From Photorhabdus bodei (GTDB taxonomy: Bacteria > Pseudomonadota > Gammaproteobacteria > Enterobacterales > Enterobacteriaceae), in the NCBI RefSeq assembly GCF_003287735.1, contig NZ_NSCM01000011.1, forward strand, positions 1-64,000: DNA of 64,000 nt, read 5' to 3'. The position numbers and the translations under genes were made by a program. Under the pieces are notes generated by a model. That model saw only the letters and a list, made by a program, of their open reading frames with translations, had not been told where the DNA came from and ran no database searches. How positions within the stretch are numbered: the stretch's first letter is position 1; each line of letters starts with the position of its first letter. Shown in pieces: positions 17,925-25,815 of this stretch.

Positions 17925-19721
17925 ATGTTGGTTTATATCTTAATCTTGTATAATCGACGCTTTCCTACTTTACAACATACAGCGATCACTTTGACCACTA
18001 ACAAACTAGACTGGCAGGCATTACTGCCGAATTGCGTTCCTTATGATGCGCTTTTTCATTCTGCTTCCCAACAGGCGTCCGCCAGCATGGAAGCCGTTCA
18101 ATCACGGCTACATAGTGGTTTACAGCTTTTTTGCCGGATGGATTCCCGCCAGCCTTTTATGCTATTGAAAGCCGAAGAATGTGATATTTATTTGTCAGCG
18201 TTAGCTGAGTTTATCCGTCCATTACTCACGAAAGAACTTCCCCAAATTGGTGGCAATTATCACATACAGCAACAGAAAATTAGCTGGCAACCATCAACAG
18301 CAGGCTATTTCACACCTGAGTTACGCGTCGCCTATCGTGAATGGATAGAAGCAGAGCAACTATTTGGCCGCTTCCATTCTCACAACGGAGAAATTCAATT
18401 ACAACCCGGTCTGATTCATCAGGTAAATGGCGGTGTACTTATTCTACCGTTACGTACCCTACTGTCTCAGCCCTTAATGTGGGTTCGTCTGAAGCAGATG
18501 ATTATTCAGCAACGCTTTGAATGGTTGTCTCCGGATGGCAGCAAACCGTTACCATTACCTATCCCTTCTATGCCATTAAAGCTACGTCTGATCCTGGTTG
18601 GAGATCGTCTAAGCCTTGAAGAGTTTCAGGCTACAGAACCTGAATTAGCAAAAAGCGCTCTATATGGCGAATTTGAGCTGGATATGCCATTTCATAATGA
18701 GCGGGATTTAAGCCTGTGGTGCAATTATATCAATGGGCTCATTCAACAATGGCAATTACCTCCATTGAGTCATAATGCTTGGCCTGAGCTTGTCCAACAA
18801 GCAATCCGCCATGTAGAAGATCAACACCACCTGCCTTTAGATATTCTCTGGCTACAACGGCAACTGACTACTGCGGCACTCTATCAGAAAGAAAATCAGA
18901 TTACAGCTCAATCAATTAAACAAACAGAGGAAAATCGCCGCTGGCGTCACAATTATCTGCCTGAACGTGGTTTAGAGGAAATTCACACAGGCCAAATTCT
19001 TATCCGCACCCAAGGCATGGTCATTGGTCAAATTAATGGATTATCTGTGCTAGAGTATCCCGGCCATCCTGATCCAGTAGGAGAACCATCCCGTATCACT
19101 TGCGTGGCCCATATGGGAGATGGGGAATTTGTTGATGTTGAACGCAAAGTTGAGTTAGGTGGCAATATCCATGCGAAAGGCATGATGATTATGCAAGCAT
19201 TTTTAATTTCCGAGCTAAAATTGGATCAACCACAACCTTTCTCTGCGTCTATTGTATTTGAACAGTCCTATGGTGAAGTTGACGGCGACAGCGCTTCTCT
19301 TGCCGAATTATGCGCATTGATAAGTGCTCTTTCCCTGCAACCCATTGATCAACAACTGGCCGTCACAGGTGCAGTAGATCAATTTGGTTATGTTCAACCC
19401 ATCGGTGGTATTAACGAAAAAATCGAAGGTTTCTTTGAAGTATGCCACCGCAGAGGGCTAACTGGTCAACAGGGAGTCATCCTACCAGCAGCGAACATCC
19501 ATCATTTATGTCTTAATCAAGCCATTGTAGATGCGGTAAAAGCGCAAAAATTTCATTTATGGTCAGTAAAACATGTTTCTGAAGCGCTGCCTTTATTGAC
19601 AGGTATCCCTTATTATGATCAACAAGAAACACACTTGTTAGCTATGATACAAGAACGTATAACACAGGCGAATAATCAGGAACGACCTAAATTCCCGTGG
19701 TTTCTTCGCTGGTTGGGTTAA
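17925..19721 (+). CDS. lonH: Lon-family protease homologue LonH (YcbZ)
   Basis: A Lon-like protein without the full AAA+ module. The C-terminal half holds the Lon protease domain with the Ser-Lys dyad: Ser456 in GDSAS and Lys499 in GGINEKIEG, 43 residues apart as in Lon. Upstream are the LonB-type LQPGLIHQVNGGVLILPLRT and GHPDPVGEPSRI regions. The frame opens at 17925, but similarity to E. coli YcbZ begins only at LTTNKLDW, where a TTG at 17991 could be the real start; a TATAAT at 17949-17954 inside the frame supports this. Substrates are unknown. Confidence 0.92.
   Translation: MLVYILILYNRRFPTLQHTAITLTTNKLDWQALLPNCVPYDALFHSASQQASASMEAVQSRLHSGLQLFCRMDSRQPFMLLKAEECDIYLSALAEFIRPLLTKELPQIGGNYHIQQQKISWQPSTAGYFTPELRVAYREWIEAEQLFGRFHSHNGEIQLQPGLIHQVNGGVLILPLRTLLSQPLMWVRLKQMIIQQRFEWLSPDGSKPLPLPIPSMPLKLRLILVGDRLSLEEFQATEPELAKSALYGEFELDMPFHNERDLSLWCNYINGLIQQWQLPPLSHNAWPELVQQAIRHVEDQHHLPLDILWLQRQLTTAALYQKENQITAQSIKQTEENRRWRHNYLPERGLEEIHTGQILIRTQGMVIGQINGLSVLEYPGHPDPVGEPSRITCVAHMGDGEFVDVERKVELGGNIHAKGMMIMQAFLISELKLDQPQPFSASIVFEQSYGEVDGDSASLAELCALISALSLQPIDQQLAVTGAVDQFGYVQPIGGINEKIEGFFEVCHRRGLTGQQGVILPAANIHHLCLNQAIVDAVKAQKFHLWSVKHVSEALPLLTGIPYYDQQETHLLAMIQERITQANNQERPKFPWFLRWLG
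17928..17954 (+). promoter_or_regulatory. Candidate lonH promoter
   Basis: TTGGTT (17928-17933) and a perfect -10 TATAAT (17949-17954), 15 bases apart. If used, transcription would start downstream of the annotated ATG, favouring the TTG start at 17991. Confidence 0.35.
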
Positions 19722-19730
19722 TTTAGCAAA

Positions 19731-21093
19731 AACCGCCGTAAACCCTTGCCCAGTGCGGGCAGGGATATCAGGCGAAAAGCCCAAAGGGCTTTAGGGCTGG
19801 CTACTGCGACGTCTCCTGGCTGAATGGATATCTGCCTGTAAAACAGGCTAAAATGAATGCACTTTATCAATGAGCGCTGAATATGTTAAGAGCCACCAAA
19901 GTCCGCATCTACCCCACATCAGAGCAGGCGGAGTATCTTAACGCCCAGTTCGGTGCGGTCCGTTTCGCGTACAACAAGGCGCTGCACATCAAAAAACACG
20001 CTTATAAGCGTTACGGCGTAAATTTAAACCCGCGTAAAGACCTGAAGCCTTTGCTGGCAGTAGCAAAAAAATCCCGTCAATATGCCTGGCTTAAAGAATA
20101 TGATTCTATCGCCTTGCAGCGGGCGGTGATTAACCTGAATACCGCGTTTGATAACTTCTTTAATCCGAAGTTGAAAGCGCGTTTCCCGGCATTTAAACGT
20201 AAGCACGGTAAGCAATCCAGCTATCATTGTGTTGGGGTAAAAGTGCTTGACGGTGCAATCAAAATACCGAAATTACCGCCGGTAGAAGCCCGGCTGCATC
20301 GTGAAATTAACGGGGAAGTGAAAAGCATCACAATCACTCGCACTGCGACAGGCAAGTATTACGCCTCAATACTCTGCAATGACGGCATGGAAGCGCCAGT
20401 AAAGCCATCTCTGGTAACCCGCGTAGCCGGGCTGGATATGGGGTTGTCTCACTATGCGATCAAATCCAGTGGGGATAAGATGGCTAATCCACGCCACCTT
20501 ATCAATGCCAGCCGCAACCTGCGGCGTAAACAGAAGGCGTTATCCCGTAAGAACAAGGGGAGTGCCAATCGTCGCAAAGCGCGTATACAGCTTGCATGCG
20601 TACATGAACGGGTCGCCAATGCCCGTGCCGATTTTCAACACAAACTGTCTCGTTCAATTGTTGACGAAAACCAAGCAGTAATTGTGGAGACACTGAAATC
20701 GGCCAACATGATGAAAAATCACAAGCTGGCTCGCGCTATCGGTGATGCAGGCTGGCACGGATTCATCACGAAACTGGAATACAAAGCGGAAGCGGCAGGC
20801 ATCCACCTGGTGAAACTGGATCAATGGTTCGCCAGTTCGAAAACCTGTCACTGCTGCCACCATAAAGTGCCGGAAATGCCGCTGAACAAGCGGATCTGGC
20901 AATGTCCTTGCTGTGGTGTCGAACATGATCGTGATATCAACGCGGCGATCAACATCCAGCACAAGGGCATACTGGAATTACAGGCGGCGGGACTCGTCGT
21001 TTCTGCCCACGGAGGCCAGCGTAAATCCGTTGCATCGACGGTGGCGGCCTGAGAAGTGGGAAGCCTCGCCGTTTTTACGGCGGGGAGCAGTCA
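19731..21093 (+). mobile_element. IS200/IS605-family element carrying only tnpB (IS1341-type)
   Basis: The left end contains CCGCCGTAAA (19733-19742) followed by the hairpin CCCTTGCCC-AGTG-CGGGCAGGG. The right end contains a hairpin, CCTCGCCGT (21064-21072) with ACGGCGGGG (21077-21085), which also mirrors the left-end CCGCCGTAAA. Subterminal hairpins in place of classic inverted repeats are typical of this family. No tnpA (Y1 transposase) is present, so movement would need one in trans. It is inserted between lonH and fabA, adjacent in E. coli. Exact ends are uncertain by several bases. Confidence 0.8.
19883..21052 (+). CDS. tnpB: RNA-guided endonuclease TnpB (IS605 OrfB family)
   Basis: A 389-residue TnpB-family protein. 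The family cuts DNA guided by an RNA made from the element's right end, helping to retain the element. The N-terminal helix-turn-helix-like start (VRIYPTSEQAEYLNAQFGAVRFAYN) is intact. The split RuvC site appears complete: D185 in GLDMGLSHYAIK, E269 in VIVETLKSANM and the Asp residues at 349/351 in HDRDINAAINI. The zinc finger (KTCHCCHHK and WQCPCCG) is also present. No frameshift was seen, so activity is plausible. It reads toward fabA. Confidence 0.93.
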   Translation: MLRATKVRIYPTSEQAEYLNAQFGAVRFAYNKALHIKKHAYKRYGVNLNPRKDLKPLLAVAKKSRQYAWLKEYDSIALQRAVINLNTAFDNFFNPKLKARFPAFKRKHGKQSSYHCVGVKVLDGAIKIPKLPPVEARLHREINGEVKSITITRTATGKYYASILCNDGMEAPVKPSLVTRVAGLDMGLSHYAIKSSGDKMANPRHLINASRNLRRKQKALSRKNKGSANRRKARIQLACVHERVANARADFQHKLSRSIVDENQAVIVETLKSANMMKNHKLARAIGDAGWHGFITKLEYKAEAAGIHLVKLDQWFASSKTCHCCHHKVPEMPLNKRIWQCPCCGVEHDRDINAAINIQHKGILELQAAGLVVSAHGGQRKSVASTVAA

Positions 21094-21110
21094 CAATGTC
21101 TGATCGGAGT
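20950..21110 (+). ncRNA. Possible omega (right-end) guide RNA of the TnpB element
   Basis: In studied TnpB elements the guide RNA scaffold covers the 3' end of tnpB and the right end, and the guide is the flanking DNA. Here the scaffold would end with the hairpin at 21064-21085 and the guide would start near 21093, reading into AATGTCTGATCGG of the fabA promoter. This is inferred by analogy; limits are approximate and no expression evidence is available. Confidence 0.4.
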
Positions 21111-21138
21111 TGTTCAGCGTACAAGTGTACTCTATTAT
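21099..21138 (+). promoter_or_regulatory. fabA promoter with FadR and FabR operators
   Basis: TCTGATCGGAGTTGTTCAGC matches the FadR activator site upstream of E. coli fabA. It runs into AGCGTACAAGTGTACTCT (21116-21133), a FabR-type palindrome. A -35 TTGTTC (21110-21115) and -10 TATTAT (21133-21138) are 17 bases apart. Thus fabA would be activated by FadR and repressed by FabR, as in E. coli, and the control region begins directly after the TnpB element. Confidence 0.82.
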
Positions 21139-21172
21139 TTACCCTACACTAAATATAAGGCTATCTGATAAT

Positions 21173-21691
21173 ATGGTTGATAAACGTAAATCCTACACAA
21201 AAGAAGATCTTATCGCATCTGGACGCAGTGAGCTGTTCGGAGAAAATGGGCCGCCATTGCCATCTGGTAATATGCTAATGATGGATCGCATCATTGAAAT
21301 GACAGAAAACGGTGGTACCTACGATAAAGGTTACATAGAAGCCGAACTGGATATTACCCCTAATTTATGGTTTTTCGACTGCCATTTTATTGATGATCCG
21401 GTAATGCCCGGCTGCCTTGGCCTTGATGCCATGTGGCAATTGGTTGGATTCTTCCTTGGCTGGTTAGGTGGTAAAGGTAAAGGCCGTGCCCTTGGCGTTG
21501 GCGAAGTTAAGTTCACCGGCCAAGTATTACCAACGGCTAAAAAAGTCACTTACCGTATCAACTTTAAACGTGTCATTAACCGTAAATTGATTATGGGACT
21601 GGCTGATGGTGAAGTGTTAGTAGATGGAAAAATCATCTATACGGCAACGGATTTGAAAGTAGGCTTGTTTAAAGATACCAGCGCTTTCTAA
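21173..21691 (+). CDS. fabA: 3-hydroxydecanoyl-ACP dehydratase/isomerase FabA
   Basis: Introduces the cis double bond in unsaturated fatty acid synthesis by dehydrating 3-hydroxydecanoyl-ACP and isomerising trans-2- to cis-3-decenoyl-ACP. The 172 residues match E. coli: [18 protein letters not shown] start, [30 protein letters not shown] with the active-site His (the Asp follows in [10 protein letters not shown]), and [15 protein letters not shown] 21173 is set by this N terminus. It is the only core gene here whose upstream DNA has been invaded by a mobile element. Confidence 0.97.
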   Translation: MVDKRKSYTKEDLIASGRSELFGENGPPLPSGNMLMMDRIIEMTENGGTYDKGYIEAELDITPNLWFFDCHFIDDPVMPGCLGLDAMWQLVGFFLGWLGGKGKGRALGVGEVKFTGQVLPTAKKVTYRINFKRVINRKLIMGLADGEVLVDGKIIYTATDLKVGLFKDTSAF

Positions 21692-21718
21692 TCAATAATC
21701 AGTAACATATCGAAAAGG

Positions 21719-21752
21719 AAGGTGACTGGCTAATTGCTTTTCACCTTTTTTC
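21719..21752 (+). terminator. Terminator after fabA
   Basis: AAGGTGA (21719-21725) pairs with TCACCTT (21741-21747), followed by a run of Ts, about 30 bases past the fabA stop. Confidence 0.65.
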
Positions 21753-21860
21753 ACTAAAAGCCCACCACCAAGTAACCAATATCTTAAAAAAATACTTGGT
21801 GCTATTTTTGCTCGCTCAAAGGTAATTCCGGTTATATCTCAGAGTATAAGATTCAATATC

Positions 21861-21987
21861 TATACCCGTCATCTTTCAAGTTGCCTCTTTGTTGGCTGCA
21901 CTCACTCACCCCGGTCACATAGTTACCTATGCTCCCGGGGATTCGCTCCCTTGCCGTCGCGATCCATCTTGAAATCCATTGGGTATA
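21861..21987. repeat. ERIC element, tandem copy 1
   Basis: A 127-bp ERIC unit nearly identical to the copy at 9225-9351. Its final TA overlaps the first TA of the next copy. Confidence 0.93.
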
Positions 21988-22112
21988 TACCCGTCATCTT
22001 TCAAGTTGCCTCTTTGTTGACTGCACTCACTCACCCCGGTCACATCGTTATCTATGCTCCCGGGGATTCGCTCCCTTGCCGCCGCGATTCATCTTGAAAT
22101 CCATAGGGTATA
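21986..22112. repeat. ERIC element, tandem copy 2
   Basis: A second 127-bp ERIC unit in the same orientation, joined head to tail to the first through a shared TATA. A few point differences (for example GTTATC in place of GTTACC) show that the copies have diverged slightly. Confidence 0.93.
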
Positions 22113-22366
22113 TACAGAAAAAAATCAAATCAAGTTCTAACTTTGGCCTACCTCGACTAGGAATAACACAAATCCACACCTGGATATCCGCATGACAAAC
22201 ACCTAATTGTCGCTGACCAATCAGTATACAATTGGCAAATTGTGCTATGATCAAATTGACCTGATATATCAAACAAGCTCACCAAAGCATACTGATAACA
22301 GGTAAAAACATTAATAATAATTAAGATTGATGATTAATATTAACAAACACACCGAGGTAATATTAT
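22113..22366. other. Gene-free stretch before the small secreted protein
   Basis: AT-rich upstream region of the gene at 22367. GAGG lies eight bases before that start. No repeat or operator was recognised. Confidence 0.35.
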
Positions 22367-22705
22367 ATGAACATCAGAAAAATACTGCTCATAATCATAA
22401 CATTGACTCTTACACCAACTGCCATTGCAAAACTCGATAGGATTGACGGTACCGTCGAAATGCTAAAAGCGCCTAACACAAATGGAGATTGCTATGGAAA
22501 AATAGCGACTCCTACCCGTGTCCAAGGATTTAGGTGGGTATGTACGATTAATGGCGGATCGACGCTATTATCATTGCTTCAAACAGCCTATACAAGTCAT
22601 GAAACTATAACCATATCAGTCGATGGGATTGAAGAATATAGCCGTCTCTTTTGGGTTGAATTACATCATAAATGTTTATCAAACCCATCTTACTGCAATT
22701 ATTGA
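22367..22705 (+). CDS. Small secreted protein of unknown function, 112 residues
   Basis: Begins with a clear Sec signal peptide (MNIRKILLIIITLTLTP..AIA). The mature part of about 91 residues has four Cys, suggesting two disulfides. GAGG lies eight bases before the ATG. The stretch STLLSLLQTAYTSHETITIS, followed by a Cys near the C terminus, recalls the B subunits of subtilase/pertussis-type toxins, where a similar LL..A..T...V.I block precedes a late Cys. That is a weak resemblance by eye. It is an insertion relative to E. coli, where fabA and rmf are neighbours. Confidence 0.6.
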   Translation: MNIRKILLIIITLTLTPTAIAKLDRIDGTVEMLKAPNTNGDCYGKIATPTRVQGFRWVCTINGGSTLLSLLQTAYTSHETITISVDGIEEYSRLFWVELHHKCLSNPSYCNY

Positions 22706-23171
22706 ATTACAATCTTCTCTCGTATTTACCAAATAGATTACTTAATGGCCGCAATTTCAGTCGTCATGTTGAATAGGTTAAATAGGATATGTCACCTAGC
22801 GGCCACTCATTCACATGTTACCGAATTCTCAAATAACAGCACAACAACATGAAAGAATTGTAATCCTGACATTGCTAATGCTTACCGATTTATTACATGC
22901 GATACATCAAGGGTTTCATCACACGATGCTTTAATAATTTAACAAATAGTTGGTAAGCCATTGACGCTAGGAAAAACTTATTTTACACAGCACGGGCATT
23001 TTTACTTTAGTCACAACCAAAGGGAAATCTGGACAGAGAAAACTTACAGGATTCAATCTGACAGATATCTGTATAAACAATCAGTCACTGTCAGATTAAA
23101 TTTGGGATATATATCACGTTGATAAGGAATGGAGGTCTTTCTCACCTAACCTATATCATCAGTTTGGCAGA
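22706..23171. other. Gene-free stretch between the secreted protein and rmf
   Basis: About 460 bases with stops in all frames. I saw no credible gene, and no terminator with a strong T tract after the secreted-protein gene. Confidence 0.4.
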
Positions 23172-23339
23172 CTAAGCCATCATCGACCTGTCTTCCATCG
23201 CCTGACGCCATCCACCTAACCAATGAGAACGGGCATCTAATGAATAATAGGGACAATGCTCCCTTGGACGCCCCAAAATACCTGCATGGTACCCTCTCGA
23301 CAATGCTCGTGCTAAACGATCTCGTTTCTGTCTCTTCAT
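23172..23339 (-). CDS. rmf: Ribosome modulation factor
   Basis: A 55-residue protein that dimerises 70S ribosomes into inactive 100S particles in stationary phase. It matches E. coli RMF: MKRQKRDRLARALSRGYHAG, CPY, then RSHWLGGWRQAMEDR and MMA at the end. ATG 23339 reproduces the E. coli start; a longer frame upstream has no similarity. GAGG lies about 12 bases upstream. It sits after pqiC on the same strand, as in E. coli. Confidence 0.96.
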   Translation of the reverse strand: MKRQKRDRLARALSRGYHAGILGRPREHCPYYSLDARSHWLGGWRQAMEDRSMMA

Positions 23340-23542
23340 GCTTTTATTTACCTCATAAGCTAGATCAGTAGAAAGAAAACAGTGGTCATCATTCATCCAA
23401 CCACAATTTAGAAATACCCCTATAAATTTTGAAAATCAAGTCAAGAAATTCATATTAATGTAATATTTGTTATATCAGTACAAAAAAAACAATAACGTAT
23501 TAATAATAAAGAGAAATTTTTATCCTACTGATAATACCAATT

Positions 23543-23575
23543 TTCTCCGAGTGCAAAAGTTTTACACTCGGAGAA
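23543..23575 (-). terminator. Hairpin terminator after pqiC
   Basis: A perfect 11-pair stem, TTCTCCGAGTG (23543-23553) with CACTCGGAGAA (23565-23575), ten bases past the pqiC stop. The T tract is poor (AATTGG), so it may act partly by RNA stability. It separates the pqi operon from rmf. Confidence 0.65.
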
Positions 23576-23585
23576 TGACAGAGGG

Positions 23586-24149
23586 TTACGATTGGGAAAT
23601 TAATTGACTGGCAATAGTTTGCGCCAACTGACTCCATCCTTTTGCCAATGTGCGGACTAAATCATCGTAACCATCTTCTTCCTGTTTTAGCGCCAGATTA
23701 AAGGGCTGTTTGACGACATTCTCCTGATGCGTTAATGTCCAGTAACCTTGCAAAATCACCTTACCATCATAACGACCATGAAAACTGGTGACTGTCACGT
23801 CTAGTGTATCTGGCTTATTAACCAATGGTTGAGCAGAAACTAAACGCTGAGGCAATGCCATAGTTAACTCAGCTACCAGCACTTGCTGTAACTGTTGTTC
23901 AAGTGGACTTGCCCACAAGTGATTCGCCGCACTGACATAACTAACATCACTACTTTGATACACCACACCGGAGGAGGACAGATAATCGGACAACATAACC
24001 CGTTGTACCCATAATTGGCGATCATGCTGCACAATAGCACTCTTTTGTGATGCTATTGCTACTACCGGCAATTGATAGTAAGTTTTTTCTGGCTGACGGC
24101 TACAAGCAGAAATAAAAATCACTAAAATTAATGCCAATCTTCTCATCAT
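23586..24149 (-). CDS. pqiC: Intermembrane transport lipoprotein PqiC
   Basis: A lipoprotein of the ABC-type transport auxiliary (DUF330) family, formerly YmbA. The signal peptide ends in the lipobox ISAC at residues 13-16. Typical stretches are YYQLPVVA near the mature N terminus and WVQRVMLSDYLSSSGVVYQ. It forms the outer-membrane partner of the PqiB needle. The start ATG overlaps the pqiB stop as ATGA, indicating translational coupling. Confidence 0.94.
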   Translation of the reverse strand: MMRRLALILVIFISACSRQPEKTYYQLPVVAIASQKSAIVQHDRQLWVQRVMLSDYLSSSGVVYQSSDVSYVSAANHLWASPLEQQLQQVLVAELTMALPQRLVSAQPLVNKPDTLDVTVTSFHGRYDGKVILQGYWTLTHQENVVKQPFNLALKQEEDGYDDLVRTLAKGWSQLAQTIASQLISQS

Positions 24150-25795
24150 TTTTTAGCCTTTTTCGGTTCTGGATCTTCAATTGGCTTAGACTCAAAAACT
24201 AACGCATTGCTCTTATTATTCAACGTCCTCAGAACAGGTCGCAGTTCACTCAACACTTGATCTAATCGCTGCATATTATCCAACATCTTGTTATAAGCCG
24301 GTGAACCAGGCTGGAAACCTTGCATACTGCGGCTAAACTCCTGCAATGTTTTCTGTATATCTTTTGGCAGATCCTTGGTTTCAGGATTCGCCAGCACCTT
24401 ATTCAATTCATCAAGGGTCTGTTGTGCTTTTCTGATCGCTTTCTGACTCTCTTCCAAAGTGCGAATAGCCTGATTAAACATTGGCTCAACCGGCATATTA
24501 TTAATTTTGTCTAACGCTGCAATAACCTTATGTTGAATTTGAGCAAGGCCACCACTGATTGTCGGCAATAGCGGATAACCTGCAATTTCATACGGACCGG
24601 ACCACCCTTTTTCATTTGGATAGAAATCCAAATCAATAAACAGTGCCCCTGTCAGCAAGTTACCTGACTTGAGGGACGCCCGCAGACCACGTTTAGTTAT
24701 GCTATTCAGCTCTTTCTCAACATCAAACCCTTCTCCTAGCTCCTTCTGAAAGCGCTCCGGTTCAATGGAGATAAGTACTGGGATACGAAAATCGTTATCT
24801 AACCGCTGTCTCATTCCCTCTGAATAGAATGGTACTTTTGCCACAGTCCCCATACGGATACCACGGAACTCTACTGGCGCACCCGGCTGTAGCCCTCGAA
24901 CAGAATCAGAGAAGAGCAACAGATAATCTTTATGTTCGGTATATAAAGAATCCTGAATGCTTCTTTGGTTGTCAAAAAGTTTGTAAGTGGCTTTTTCTTT
25001 AATTGGCTCACCCAATTCCCAACCCTTAGGCACATCAAAACTGACACCACCACCAAACAGCGTTGATAACGAAGCCATTTCAACACGTACCCCCTGAGAA
25101 GACATATCAAAGGTAATACCACTCTCTTTCCAAAAGCGGACATTGGTTGTCAACAAACCATCATAAGGTGCATTAATAAATAGCTGATATCTCATCAGAT
25201 GAGATTTCGGTTCAAACTCGCTGGTTTCAACAGAACCAACCCGATAACCACGAAACAACACCGGATCACCCGGATTGAGCTGACCCGCTTTATCACTGAC
25301 CAAGATGACACGAATACCTTTTGCATCAGGTGAAGCCAATGGTGGTGAATCCAACAAATTAAATTCATCTTCTTCATCACCATTCGTTCCCGGTTGAAGC
25401 TCAATAAAAGCCCCGGACAGAAGAGTACCAAGACCAGATATTCCATCACGGCCAATCTGCGGTTTCACTACCCAGAAAGCGCTGTCACTACACAATAGAT
25501 TTTCCATGCCATCATTCAGCCGAGCCTTAATAATAACTTGACTAAGATCATCACTCAGCATGACCCTCTCAACCACGCCGACATCCACACTACGGCTTTT
25601 AATTTTAGTTTTTCCGGCTTCAATGCCCTCCGCGTTGAAGGTAATCAACGTCACTTCCGGCCCTTGGTGGTTGAAATGGTAAAACAATATCCAAGCACCT
25701 ATAAGCACTGTCACAATCGGTACAATCCAGACTGGCGACCAACTTTTAATTTTATCGATTTTAGCCTGACTCTGGTCTTCAACTTTATCCGTCAC
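24146..25795 (-). CDS. pqiB: Intermembrane transport protein PqiB (three MCE domains)
   Basis: A 549-residue MCE-family protein anchored by one N-terminal helix (about residues 20-40, WIVPIVTVLIGAWILFYHF). Three MCE domains follow, marked by GIEAGKTKIKSRSVDVGVVE, PGDPVLFRGYRVGSVETSEF and PGAPVEFRGIRMGTVAKVPF. A long C-terminal helical region (about 440-530) forms the needle that spans the periplasm and carries lipid between membranes. It lies 20 bases downstream of pqiA and overlaps pqiC. Confidence 0.96.
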   Translation of the reverse strand: MTDKVEDQSQAKIDKIKSWSPVWIVPIVTVLIGAWILFYHFNHQGPEVTLITFNAEGIEAGKTKIKSRSVDVGVVERVMLSDDLSQVIIKARLNDGMENLLCSDSAFWVVKPQIGRDGISGLGTLLSGAFIELQPGTNGDEEDEFNLLDSPPLASPDAKGIRVILVSDKAGQLNPGDPVLFRGYRVGSVETSEFEPKSHLMRYQLFINAPYDGLLTTNVRFWKESGITFDMSSQGVRVEMASLSTLFGGGVSFDVPKGWELGEPIKEKATYKLFDNQRSIQDSLYTEHKDYLLLFSDSVRGLQPGAPVEFRGIRMGTVAKVPFYSEGMRQRLDNDFRIPVLISIEPERFQKELGEGFDVEKELNSITKRGLRASLKSGNLLTGALFIDLDFYPNEKGWSGPYEIAGYPLLPTISGGLAQIQHKVIAALDKINNMPVEPMFNQAIRTLEESQKAIRKAQQTLDELNKVLANPETKDLPKDIQKTLQEFSRSMQGFQPGSPAYNKMLDNMQRLDQVLSELRPVLRTLNNKSNALVFESKPIEDPEPKKAKK

Positions 25796-25815
25796 CTTGA
25801 CACCCCTTCATTGCC

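Noticed and set aside
21929..22195. Open frame across the tandem ERIC elements
   Set aside because: Product is the translation of the repeat units; no start signals.
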